Positions 1 to 6,295 of a DNA stretch of 9,372 nucleotides are shown piece by piece. Numbering within the stretch: the first letter of the stretch is position 1; each line of letters starts with the position of its first letter. The DNA comes from Desulfobacteraceae bacterium (GTDB lineage Bacteria > Desulfobacterota > Desulfobacteria > Desulfobacterales > Desulfobacteraceae): the NCBI GenBank assembly GCA_015486915.1, contig WFQS01000376.1, positions 1 through 9,372 of the forward strand, given 5' to 3'. Under the pieces are notes generated by a model that saw only the letters and a program-made list of their open reading frames with translations, ran no database searches and was not told the origin of the DNA. Position numbers and translations under genes: made by a program.

Positions 1-44
1 ACTTTAAATAGGTCAACAACAATATCTTCAGCATCTACCAATAT

Positions 45-1826
45 TTATTTTTTATAAACAATATTTTTCAACAAGGCAAATTCAGGACTGTTCATAGCGG
101 CGCATACCCCTGTATAGACACCAATACCGAGGATAACGCATCCTGTAACAGCAAAAAGTATTGTTGTTTTATGGCTATAATCTTTAAATTTAACAAAAGA
201 TAAAGCAAAACAGATGGTCCCGTACATTATTAAAGACGCAAAAACAGATCTGCATACAGATCTGCTTATATCCTTTATAACGGCCATGGGGCCGGGTTGA
301 ACTGCGCTACGGTGCCTCAAAAAATCGGAGATTTTAACGAGCATAAAAAGAATATTTGTTACTTTATCAAAAGCTAACTCTTTCTTATAAAATGTATGGC
401 CGGTTTTTGGCTCTGTTTCTGTATTGGTCTGAATATTTGATTCTTTGGTGCTGCCGGTCAAATACTGATCTGCATCATGGCTATTATAAAATGTAGAACC
501 GGAAAATGAAAAAGCAGCCTTTAAGAGAAGAAAAAAATTAATTGCCGCAGAAATAGAAATCGATAATGCAAGCCCTTGATATCCCATAGTCTGCATAAGA
601 AAAAATGATAAAACAATATTGATTCCAATGGAAACAAGGCCTGCTTTAAACGGGGTGGCAGTATCTGATAATGCATAAAAATAATTAACAAAAAGCCTTG
701 TACCTGCAAATGCCCATAAACCGGTACAAAGAAAAAAAAGAGCCCTGCCTGTTCCTTGTGCAGCATTCAGGTCAAAGGCTCCGTATTGAAAAAGAAGAGA
801 AACAATTGGTTTTCTCAACACTATAAGGCCTGCCATTGAAGGGATTGTAATAAAAAAAACAAGTTTTATCAGCCCGGTAAACTGTTCTGTGAGTTCATTT
901 AACTTTCCAAGTGCCGCCTTTTCTGTAAATGCTGGAAAAATTGCAATGGAGCCTGAAACGGCAAAAAGTGCCAGGGGAAACTGCACAAGCCTGTCTGCAT
1001 AGTAAAGATATGAAATACTTCCACAGGCAAGATTTGATGCCATTATTGTACTGATAAAAATATTTATTTGAAACCCTGAAGCACCCACCATGGCAGGAAT
1101 AAGTTTTTTACCTGCTTTTAAAGCCTTATCATCAAAAAAAACATTTTTCTTAAAAAATCGAAAACCTGTTTTTAAAACAAAGGGAATCTGCATGGCAAGC
1201 TGCAGCACACCTCCTGCAGTTACGCCAATGGCAAGTCCTGCAACGGGAGTTTTAAGCCGCGGAGAAATGATTAAAGCAAAAAAAATTATAACGATATTCA
1301 GCACAACAGGGGCAGCAGCAGGTGCTGCAAAATTTCCCATGGAATTTAAAATACCCATACATAAAGCGAGAAGCGATACACAGAGGATATAAGGCATCAT
1401 TATTCTGGATAAAAGGACTATAAGTGCAAATTGATATGAACCGGATTTAAATTGCGGAAGAATTAATTTAACAAAAAATGGGGCAGATACAACACCTGCA
1501 ATTACAGACATACTTACAAAAATAGATATAATAAAAAATGCGGAACGGGCCATTTCAAACGCTCTTTTTTTACCTTGTTTTGCAAGACACTCAGTATAAA
1601 CGGGTATAAAAGAAATACTCAGCACACCTTCTGAAAATAATTTTCTCAAAAGATTGGGTATCCTGAAGCATAGAAAAAAAATATCACTGTACAAGCCTGC
1701 ACCAAAGGCCATGGCTATCACAGCATCCCTTAAAAAGCCCAGGATACGGCTGATAAGAGTTGAAACTCCTATAATTCCAGCTCTTTTAAAAAATGTTTTT
1801 GAAAGGTCATGCATATGTCCGGCCAT
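45..1826 (-). CDS. murJ: Lipid II flippase MurJ (MviN family) with an enlarged C-terminal loop
   Basis: Inner-membrane flippase of the MOP exporter superfamily that moves lipid II to the periplasmic face for peptidoglycan synthesis. The 593-residue product is hydrophobic with many membrane segments. The N-terminal signature is intact: R27, R33, D48 and R61 line up at a constant offset of 9 with functionally important E. coli R18, R24, D39 and R52, and a YYADRL motif corresponds to the segment with E. coli R270. Family members are usually about 510-530 residues. The extra length lies between the last two membrane regions (about residues 443-516): a hydrophilic Asn/Thr/Glu-rich stretch, then 38 residues (479-516) encoded by a repeat element. 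The start is uncertain: no clear ribosome-binding site precedes Met1, and Met5 (codon 1814-1812) is also possible. It is divergent from rpsT. Family assignment is secure; whether the enlarged loop is tolerated or functional is inference. Confidence 0.96.
   Translation of the reverse strand: MAGHMHDLSKTFFKRAGIIGVSTLISRILGFLRDAVIAMAFGAGLYSDIFFLCFRIPNLLRKLFSEGVLSISFIPVYTECLAKQGKKRAFEMARSAFFIISIFVSMSVIAGVVSAPFFVKLILPQFKSGSYQFALIVLLSRIMMPYILCVSLLALCMGILNSMGNFAAPAAAPVVLNIVIIFFALIISPRLKTPVAGLAIGVTAGGVLQLAMQIPFVLKTGFRFFKKNVFFDDKALKAGKKLIPAMVGASGFQINIFISTIMASNLACGSISYLYYADRLVQFPLALFAVSGSIAIFPAFTEKAALGKLNELTEQFTGLIKLVFFITIPSMAGLIVLRKPIVSLLFQYGAFDLNAAQGTGRALFFLCTGLWAFAGTRLFVNYFYALSDTATPFKAGLVSIGINIVLSFFLMQTMGYQGLALSISISAAINFFLLLKAAFSFSGSTFYNSHDADQYLTGSTKESNIQTNTETEPKTGHTFYKKELAFDKVTNILFMLVKISDFLRHRSAVQPGPMAVIKDISRSVCRSVFASLIMYGTICFALSFVKFKDYSHKTTILFAVTGCVILGIGVYTGVCAAMNSPEFALLKNIVYKK
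279..392 (+). repeat. 114-bp palindrome-headed repeat, copy A, inside murJ
   Basis: This segment aligns without gaps to 2326-2439, with 86 of 114 bases identical by my hand count. It begins with the hairpin CGGCC-ATGG-GGCCG and ends with TCTTTCTTATAAAA. It lies antisense within murJ, and its 114 bases are exactly 38 codons in phase, giving murJ residues F479-V516. The best-preserved parts are the GAACTGCG block, the GCCTCAAAAAATC block and the terminal 13 bases. Confidence 0.88.
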
Positions 1827-1836
1827 AAAATTTTAC

Positions 1837-1866
1837 TTGACAAAACCCATAAAAATACAATAAAAA
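1837..1866 (+). promoter_or_regulatory. Possible sigma-70 promoter for rpsT
   Basis: A perfect -35 hexamer TTGACA (1837-1842) is followed 18 bases later by TAAAAA (1861-1866), a 4/6 match to the -10 consensus. If used, the rpsT leader would be about 190 nt and would contain all three short hairpin repeats. The -10 match is weak in an AT-rich region, so this is only a candidate. The same spacer must also carry the murJ promoter on the other strand, which I could not identify. Confidence 0.3.
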
Positions 1867-1880
1867 AGTTATTTCATATA

Positions 1881-1903
1881 AACGGTCATGGGGTCGATCT
1901 GGT
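1881..1903 (+). repeat. Short hairpin repeat unit 1 (murJ-rpsT spacer)
   Basis: The unit has the form AAC-GGTC-ATGG-GGTCGATCTGGT. It shares the head of the 114-bp repeat but lacks the rest. Its stem CGGTC/GGTCG closes with two G-U pairs when transcribed. The 10 bases before it (1871-1880) also precede unit 2. A second possible stem pairs GGTCGAT (1892-1898) with ATCGGCC (1914-1920), with one G-U pair. Confidence 0.7.
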
Positions 1904-1971
1904 CTTGGCCCGAATCGGCCTTACAACAAATTTAGAAATAAAACGGAGTCACTGACGTTATATTTCATATA

Positions 1972-1994
1972 AACCGCCATGAGGCGAAGCTGGT
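1972..1994 (+). repeat. Short hairpin repeat unit 2 (murJ-rpsT spacer)
   Basis: The unit has the form AAC-CGCC-ATGA-GGCG-AAGCTGGT, with a four-pair stem CGCC/GGCG around ATGA. Together with its upstream flank (1962-1994) it matches 1871-1903 at about 26 of 33 positions, a direct repeat with a 91-bp period. Confidence 0.7.
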
Positions 1995-2002
1995 AAAAAC
2001 AA

Positions 2003-2025
2003 AACGGCCATGAGGCCGATCCGGT
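2003..2025 (+). repeat. Short hairpin repeat unit 3 (murJ-rpsT spacer)
   Basis: The unit has the form AAC-GGCC-ATGA-GGCC-GATCCGGT, with a perfect five-pair stem CGGCC/GGCCG. It lies 8 bp after unit 2 and ends 19 bases before the rpsT ribosome-binding site, so in a transcript it would form a stem close to the translation start. Confidence 0.7.
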
Positions 2026-2060
2026 AAAAAAATATCATAAGGATAAGGAGTGCAATAAAG

Positions 2061-2327
2061 TTGGCTAACCACAAATCTGCTTTAAAACGTGCAAAACAAA
2101 ATGAAACGAGACGTCTTAGAAACAAGATGACTAAATCTGTAATGAAAAATGCTGTGAAAAATGTTGTTGCAGCAAATGAAACTGGAGATGAGAACATAGA
2201 AAAACTTCTCAGGGAAGCTCAGTCAACCATAGCCAAGGCTGCAAAAAAAGGCGTACTGCATAAAAATACAGCTGCACGTAAAATTTCAAGACTTACCAGA
2301 GCTGTGAATTCAGCGGCAGCCGTATAA
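2061..2327 (+). CDS. rpsT: 30S ribosomal protein S20
   Basis: Primary 16S rRNA-binding protein of the small ribosomal subunit. The 88-residue product is close to the E. coli length of 87. It is very basic and opens with the typical ANHKSALKRAKQ stretch, followed by Lys/Arg-rich helices with the segment AKKGVLHKNTAARKISRL near the C-terminus. The start is TTG, with the site AAGGAG (2045-2050) 10 bases upstream; the only upstream alternative, a GTG at 2050, runs into a stop after two codons. E. coli rpsT also starts at UUG, where the weak start is part of its autoregulation, so similar control is possible but unproven here. The stop codon TAA overlaps the first bases of repeat copy B. The gene is divergent from murJ and convergent with lptE. 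Confidence 0.97.
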   Translation: MANHKSALKRAKQNETRRLRNKMTKSVMKNAVKNVVAANETGDENIEKLLREAQSTIAKAAKKGVLHKNTAARKISRLTRAVNSAAAV

Positions 2328-2439
2328 CCGCCATGAGGCGGATCTGAACTGCGTTACAGCGCCTCAAAAAATCATAAATTTTGACAAACATAGAAAGAGC
2401 ATCAGTTACTCCGGTAAAAGTGAGCTCTTTCTTATAAAA
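2326..2439 (+). repeat. 114-bp palindrome-headed repeat, copy B, downstream of rpsT
   Basis: This copy begins within the rpsT stop codon and runs ungapped against copy A in murJ. Its head is the perfect stem CCGCC-ATGA-GGCGG. A second stem can form between GAGGCG (2335-2340) and CGCCTC (2360-2365). Read on the minus strand in the phase used by murJ, all 38 codons are open, and 24 of 38 residues match the murJ-encoded version (both begin FYKKEL and end MAV). Confidence 0.88.
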
Positions 2440-2476
2440 CCACCGCATAATTATTTTTGATTTATTTTTAAGGAAA

Positions 2477-2514
2477 ATTGCAGGGGCGCAGGCATTATGC
2501 TACCCTCCTGCAAT
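2477..2514. terminator. Candidate shared terminator stem between convergent rpsT and lptE
   Basis: ATTGCAGG (2477-2484) pairs perfectly with CCTGCAAT (2507-2514), and the stem may extend inward by GG/CC past a bulged T. It sits between two convergent genes, where a two-way terminator is expected. The T-tracts are imperfect: ATATTCTT on the plus side and TTTCCTTAAAAA on the minus side. Intrinsic termination is therefore plausible but not certain. Confidence 0.4.
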
Positions 2515-2578
2515 ATATTCTTATGTGCTTTTTCCCTTTTCTGTCTATGTGAGAAATGATCCGGCATGGAAGTCACAT

Positions 2579-3091
2579 CTAAAAATTATCCCTCATCCTG
2601 CTGACAATTTTTTCAGCAATTCTTCCTGCAATTTTTTCCACAGCCCCCCTTCTCGCTGCTTCATCACTTATGTTTGAATTGGAGACTGCGTAATCTTCAT
2701 AATCTGAAAAATTATGAACAGACCAGATCACACCTCCTGATTTATCAAACATTTTAAGATCAACAACAGCACTGACACGCAGTTCACTCACCGATTCATC
2801 GGTTTTTCTTGTCAATGTTCCAAAAGTAATTGATTCTATACGTGCCTTAATAAAAGCATCTGCAATTTTTTTATCCACAACTTCAGCATTCGTGGTATGG
2901 ACAAGCTCGTTGATCAAAGCTGTTGTAAAAAAATTTTCAGCCCCGGATTCCGAGCTTTTGTTCTCAAAAACATCAACGGATAATTTTGTAATGCCATTTG
3001 GGATATCACCGCTTTTTGAAAATCTGTACCCGCAGGAATTTGTAAAAACAAAAAGACCGGCAGTCATCAAAATAAGTATAATTTTTTTCAT
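2579..3091 (-). CDS. lptE: LPS-assembly lipoprotein LptE
   Basis: Outer-membrane lipoprotein that plugs the LptD barrel and helps deliver lipopolysaccharide to the cell surface. The 170-residue product begins with a Lys-Lys, hydrophobic signal peptide. Cys20 is followed by GYRF, the typical start of mature LptE (CGYRF or CGYHL). The lipobox T-N-S-C is not canonical, with Asn at -2 and Thr at -3, but position and context favour lipidation. The body has the family pattern: SVDVFENKS early, then FFTTALINEL, and a mixed strand/helix C-terminal half. It starts one base after the leuS stop (TGATATG), so it is probably co-transcribed and translationally coupled with leuS; no strong ribosome-binding site is visible. 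Similarity between LptE proteins is generally low, so the call rests on motif, size and context. Confidence 0.88.
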   Translation of the reverse strand: MKKIILILMTAGLFVFTNSCGYRFSKSGDIPNGITKLSVDVFENKSSESGAENFFTTALINELVHTTNAEVVDKKIADAFIKARIESITFGTLTRKTDESVSELRVSAVVDLKMFDKSGGVIWSVHNFSDYEDYAVSNSNISDEAARRGAVEKIAGRIAEKIVSRMRDNF

Positions 3092-3092
3092 A

Positions 3093-5687
3093 TCAGATCA
3101 CTATATTTACAAGTTTTTTCTTTACAACAATAATTTTCTTTATTTTCCTGTTTGCAATATACTTCTGTACTGTATTATCTGCAAGAGCCTTTTCTTTTAT
3201 GCTTTCATTATCAGTATCTGCTCCAATTGTAAACTTTGATCTTAATTTACCGTTTACCTGGATAACAATAAGAATTTCATCTGTTTCAAGTGCATCTTTT
3301 CTATAGCCGGGCCATTTTTCATCAACAATACTTGGTTCTCTGCCCATTTTTTCCCATAATTCTTCTGTAAAATGGGGAATGATCGGAGAAAGAAGAAGAA
3401 TAATATTTTCAATGGAAAAGCATATTACCCTTTGCATGTCAGGATCATTTGATGCAAGATCAACACTGTACATTGTGTTTACAAGTTCCATAACAGCGCT
3501 TATTGCAGTGTTAAAATGGAAACTTGTTTCAATATCATCGGTGACTTTTTTGATGGTCTGATTGGCCTTGATATACAGTTTTTTTGCATTTTCTCCTGCA
3601 AGGTCGGAAACATTCCCCGTATAGGGCTTAATGTCCTGCATGATTTTTTTGCATTGCCCTGCAAGGCGCCACACCCTGTTGATAAATCTGCTGCAGCCCT
3701 CAACCCCGTCATCATTCCACTCAAGGTCTTTTTCAGGAGGAGCTGCAAAAAGGCAGAAAAGCCTTGTTATATCGGCTCCGTATTTTGACAGAAGCTCGTT
3801 GGGATCAATCACGTTTTTCTTGGATTTGGACATTTTTATCACCCGGCCGATCTCAATTTCACTGCTGCACTTCCTGCAGACTGCCCTGTCAGGGGAGATA
3901 TCTGCTTCTTCCGGATATATATATCCGTGCACAGGACAGGTTAAAGTTTCCTTGCACACCATGCCCTGGGTTAAAAGCTTTGTAAAAGGCTCTTTAAAAT
4001 CAACAAGCCCTAAAGTGTTTAAAACCCTCATAAAATATCTTGAATAGAGAAGATGCAAAATGGCATGTTCAACACCACCTATGTATTGATCAACGGGCAT
4101 CCAGTATTTTACTGCATCTGCATCAAACATTGCTGTATCATGCAAAGGGCTGCAGTACCTTGCAAAATACCAGGAAGATTCAACAAAGGTATCCATGGTG
4201 TCAGTGTCTCTTTTTGCATCTTTATTCCCGCATTTCGGACAGACGGTTTTGGCAAAAAAATCAAGGCCCGGAAGAGGTGAGCCGCCATTCTCAAGGAGAT
4301 TTGCATCTTCAGGAAGAACTACGGGCAGCTTTTCTTCAGGAACAGGCACAACACCGCAGCAGGGACAGTGGATAACAGGTATTGGCGTTCCCCAGTATCT
4401 CTGCCTTGATATACCCCAGTCCCGCAGCCTGAAATTAATTGTTTTTTCACCTTTGTTTTTCTTTTCAAGCCAGGCTGTTATGCTTTCCATGGCCTTAAGG
4501 TTTTCTGTTCCGGTAAAATCTTCTGAATTCACCAGAAGCCCCGTGCCCGTATATGCCTCTGTCATGTTCTCTGAATTGAATTTTTCACCTTCAGGCTGAA
4601 TCACAACCTTGATCTCAAGACCGTATTTTTTTGCAAAATCAAAATCTCTCTCGTCATGTGCAGGAACTGACATTACAGCTCCTGTTCCATATTCCATAAG
4701 GGCAAAATTTGCAGTATAAACAGGTATTTTTTTATTATTTGCAGGATTAATGCACCAGGCACCGGTAAACACCCCTTCTTTTTCGTGTTTTTCCAGCCCG
4801 TCCTTAGATCTTTCCTGGGTAGCAATTTTTTTAACGAATTCTGCAACTTTTGTTTCCTGCACAGTTCCCTTTGAAAGTGATTCAACAAGAGGATGTTCCG
4901 GTGCAAGACACATGAATGTGCATCCAAACAAAGTGTCGGGTCGTGTTGTGAACACTTCAATATCACCCTCTTTTTTAAAAAGGCTGAATTTAATTCTGGA
5001 ACCATAACTTTTACCGATCCAGTTTTTCTGCATCAGGGTAACTTTTTCAGGCCATCCGGGAAGTTTGTCACAATAATCAAGAAGATCATCTGCATAATCG
5101 GTTATCCTGAAAAACCACTGCCATAATTTTTTCTGCTGAACAGGCTGCCCGCATCTCCAGCACATGTCAGACTCCACCTGTTCATTGGCAAGAACTGTCT
5201 GGCAGTGCTCACACCAGTTCACATAGGATTCCCTGCGGTAAACCATATCTTTTTCAAGCATTTTTAAAAAAAGCCACTGCTCCCATCTGTAATATTCAGG
5301 ACTGCATGTTGCAATTTCCCTGTCCCAGTCATAGGAAAAACCCATTTTCTTCAACTGAGCACGCATGGCACTGATATTTGCGTAGGTCCAGGCAGCAGGA
5401 TGGGTGTTATTATCTATGGCTGCATTTTCCGCAGGCATGCCAAAAGCGTCCCATCCCATGGGGTGGAGCACATTAAAACCCTTCATTCTCTTGTACCTTG
5501 CCACAACATCGCCAATGGTGTAGTTTCTCACATGACCCATATGGATTTTACCGGAAGGGTACGGGAACATTTCAAGCAGGTAATATTTTTCTTTTGTTTT
5601 ATCTTCTGTGACCTTGAAAATATTATTTTTTTTCCAGAAGGCCTGCCACTTTGGTTCAACCTCAGTGGGATCGTAGTGTTCTTTCAT
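3093..5687 (-). CDS. leuS: Leucyl-tRNA synthetase
   Basis: Class Ia synthetase that charges tRNA-Leu with leucine in the cytoplasm. The 864 residues compare with 860 in E. coli. The catalytic motifs are intact: HMGH at 49-52 within [11 protein letters not shown], and KMSKS at 618-622. The CP1 editing domain is complete, with the threonine-rich TTRPDT ending at T252 and D345 in VPAHDERD, at the same numbers as the E. coli editing residues T252 and D345. Cysteine pairs at WCEHC and CWRCG (159-179) suggest a zinc-binding insertion. The ATG start has GGAGG (5703-5699) 11 bases upstream, a slightly long spacing. It is followed within one base by lptE. No T-box-like leader was evident upstream. Nothing suggests a frameshift or truncation. 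Confidence 0.98.
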   Translation of the reverse strand: MKEHYDPTEVEPKWQAFWKKNNIFKVTEDKTKEKYYLLEMFPYPSGKIHMGHVRNYTIGDVVARYKRMKGFNVLHPMGWDAFGMPAENAAIDNNTHPAAWTYANISAMRAQLKKMGFSYDWDREIATCSPEYYRWEQWLFLKMLEKDMVYRRESYVNWCEHCQTVLANEQVESDMCWRCGQPVQQKKLWQWFFRITDYADDLLDYCDKLPGWPEKVTLMQKNWIGKSYGSRIKFSLFKKEGDIEVFTTRPDTLFGCTFMCLAPEHPLVESLSKGTVQETKVAEFVKKIATQERSKDGLEKHEKEGVFTGAWCINPANNKKIPVYTANFALMEYGTGAVMSVPAHDERDFDFAKKYGLEIKVVIQPEGEKFNSENMTEAYTGTGLLVNSEDFTGTENLKAMESITAWLEKKNKGEKTINFRLRDWGISRQRYWGTPIPVIHCPCCGVVPVPEEKLPVVLPEDANLLENGGSPLPGLDFFAKTVCPKCGNKDAKRDTDTMDTFVESSWYFARYCSPLHDTAMFDADAVKYWMPVDQYIGGVEHAILHLLYSRYFMRVLNTLGLVDFKEPFTKLLTQGMVCKETLTCPVHGYIYPEEADISPDRAVCRKCSSEIEIGRVIKMSKSKKNVIDPNELLSKYGADITRLFCLFAAPPEKDLEWNDDGVEGCSRFINRVWRLAGQCKKIMQDIKPYTGNVSDLAGENAKKLYIKANQTIKKVTDDIETSFHFNTAISAVMELVNTMYSVDLASNDPDMQRVICFSIENIILLLSPIIPHFTEELWEKMGREPSIVDEKWPGYRKDALETDEILIVIQVNGKLRSKFTIGADTDNESIKEKALADNTVQKYIANRKIKKIIVVKKKLVNIVI

Positions 5688-5709
5688 TGTGTATTAAACC
5701 TCCGAAAAC

Positions 5710-6062
5710 ATATCAATTAATACAATGTCTCATAATTTGTGTTAGTGCCTTACCCCTGAATTTCTCTAATAAAAAACAAAAAATTAAGGTAGCACATGGG
5801 TTGCGGGCATTGCTCGCTTTAGAAAAATGCAACGCTTTGTTTATAAAAGATACTAAATGGCACAATATCAATTAAATAGCAAGAATGCATTCAATATCCA
5901 ATTGTGCAAAGATTGGTCAAGTAAAACAATATGACACGATTACTGCAGTATCTTAATTCTTACTTTGAGAATAAAAAATCTCCTTGAGTTGGAAACGGGA
6001 AAATTGTATTGTTCTTTTTTGGTAAATGCCCACTCGAAAATTAATTACCAGAATATAAAGTT
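5710..6062. other. Gene-less spacer upstream of leuS with several small dyads
   Basis: I see no convincing gene here; short frames lack ribosome-binding sites and family features. It should contain the leuS promoter on the minus strand, but no hexamer pair stood out. Dyads seen are: an imperfect 15-bp palindrome GCGGGCATTGCTCGC (5803-5817); GTT..GCATT pairing with AATGCAAC across 5801-5833; GCACAAT (5860-5866) pairing with ATTGTGC (5901-5907); a perfect 10-bp palindrome TACTGCAGTA (5941-5950); and ATTCT/AGAAT (5956-5972). They may be remnants of other repeats or an RNA structure; I cannot assign them. Confidence 0.4.
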
Positions 6063-6114
6063 ATGTTTGTTGTGAGGCACTGTAACGCTGTTCAGATCTG
6101 CCTCATGGCAGTTA
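6063..6114 (-). repeat. Truncated copy C of the palindrome-headed repeat
   Basis: The reverse complement of this stretch matches the head of copies A and B: AAC-TGCC-ATGA-GGCA-GATCTGAAC, then GCGTTACAG-TGCCTCA. The stem CTGCC/GGCAG is perfect, and GAGGCA pairs again with TGCCTC. Read on the plus strand from the ATG at 6063 it gives MFVVRHCNAVQICLMAVI, parallel to MFV...RRCNAVQIRLMAVI in copy B with five codons missing. The distal part of the element is absent or too diverged to recognise. Confidence 0.78.
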
Positions 6115-6138
6115 TTTGAAAAGATAGAGAAATCTATG

Positions 6139-6146
6139 AGAAACAA
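6139..6146 (+). repeat. Left 8-bp target-site duplication of the MITE
   Basis: AGAAACAA abuts the left terminal inverted repeat and is repeated exactly at 6278-6285, abutting the right one. This is the footprint expected of transposition with an 8-bp stagger. Confidence 0.82.
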
Positions 6147-6277
6147 GTAAATATTCGACCTTATCATGTAAATTTTGGGAAGTGCTTCATATTCGCCTAT
6201 TTGGGACTGTGTAGCATACTAATGCTATGTGAGCAGGCCAAAATAGGTGAAGATGGAGTGCTGGCCGAATATTTACA
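6147..6277. mobile_element. 131-bp MITE-like element with IS66-type ends
   Basis: The termini are perfect 11-bp inverted repeats, GTAAATATTCG (6147-6157) and CGAATATTTAC (6267-6277), extending to 13 of 14 matches with CC/GG. The interior is itself nearly self-complementary: 6181-6203 pairs with 6240-6263, with G-U pairs and one A-G mismatch, and the tip is TAGCAT-ACTA-ATGCTA (6212-6227). There is no coding capacity. Ends starting 5'-GTAA with 8-bp target duplications are characteristic of the IS66 family, so this is probably a non-autonomous derivative mobilised by an IS66-type transposase. The family assignment is inference; the structure is read directly. It lies immediately upstream of the apeB ribosome-binding site. 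Confidence 0.8.
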
Positions 6278-6285
6278 GAAACAAG
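6278..6285 (+). repeat. Right 8-bp target-site duplication of the MITE, joined to the apeB ribosome-binding site
   Basis: This is the second copy of AGAAACAA. Its last two bases form part of the apeB ribosome-binding sequence AAGGGAA (6284-6290), so the insertion kept the site intact but separated apeB from its original upstream region. Confidence 0.8.
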
Positions 6286-6295
6286 GGAAATCAAA

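Noticed and set aside
1..44. An open minus-strand frame just after the murJ stop (TTG GTA GAT GCT GAA...) that could begin another gene.
   Set aside because: Only about 13 codons are visible, there is no ribosome-binding site, and the peptide cannot be assigned to a family.
1881..2025. Repeated hairpin units considered as a CRISPR array.
   Set aside because: Units are imperfect, unevenly spaced (gaps of 68 and 8 bp) and also occur singly elsewhere; there are no cas genes.
2335..2370. GAGGCG...CGCCTC in copy B considered as the rpsT terminator.
   Set aside because: The stem is followed by A residues, not T, on the plus strand, and on the minus strand the T-run precedes the stem.
2310..2448. 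A short minus-strand frame starting at an ATG (2448) and reading through copy B.
   Set aside because: It has no ribosome-binding site and runs into the antisense of rpsT; the open frame is better explained as a property of the repeat family.
3631..4599. Several long plus-strand open frames opposite leuS.
   Set aside because: They are antisense shadows of the strongly conserved leuS frame; their peptides are low in family features and lack ribosome-binding sites.
5941..5950. The perfect palindrome TACTGCAGTA considered as an operator.
   Set aside because: It is too short to be significant alone, matches no operator I know, and is about 250 bp from either flanking gene start.
6147..6277. The long inverted repeat considered as an intrinsic terminator or riboswitch for apeB.
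   Set aside because: There is no T-tract after the stem and no known aptamer pattern; exact terminal repeats plus the 8-bp duplication are better explained by transposition.
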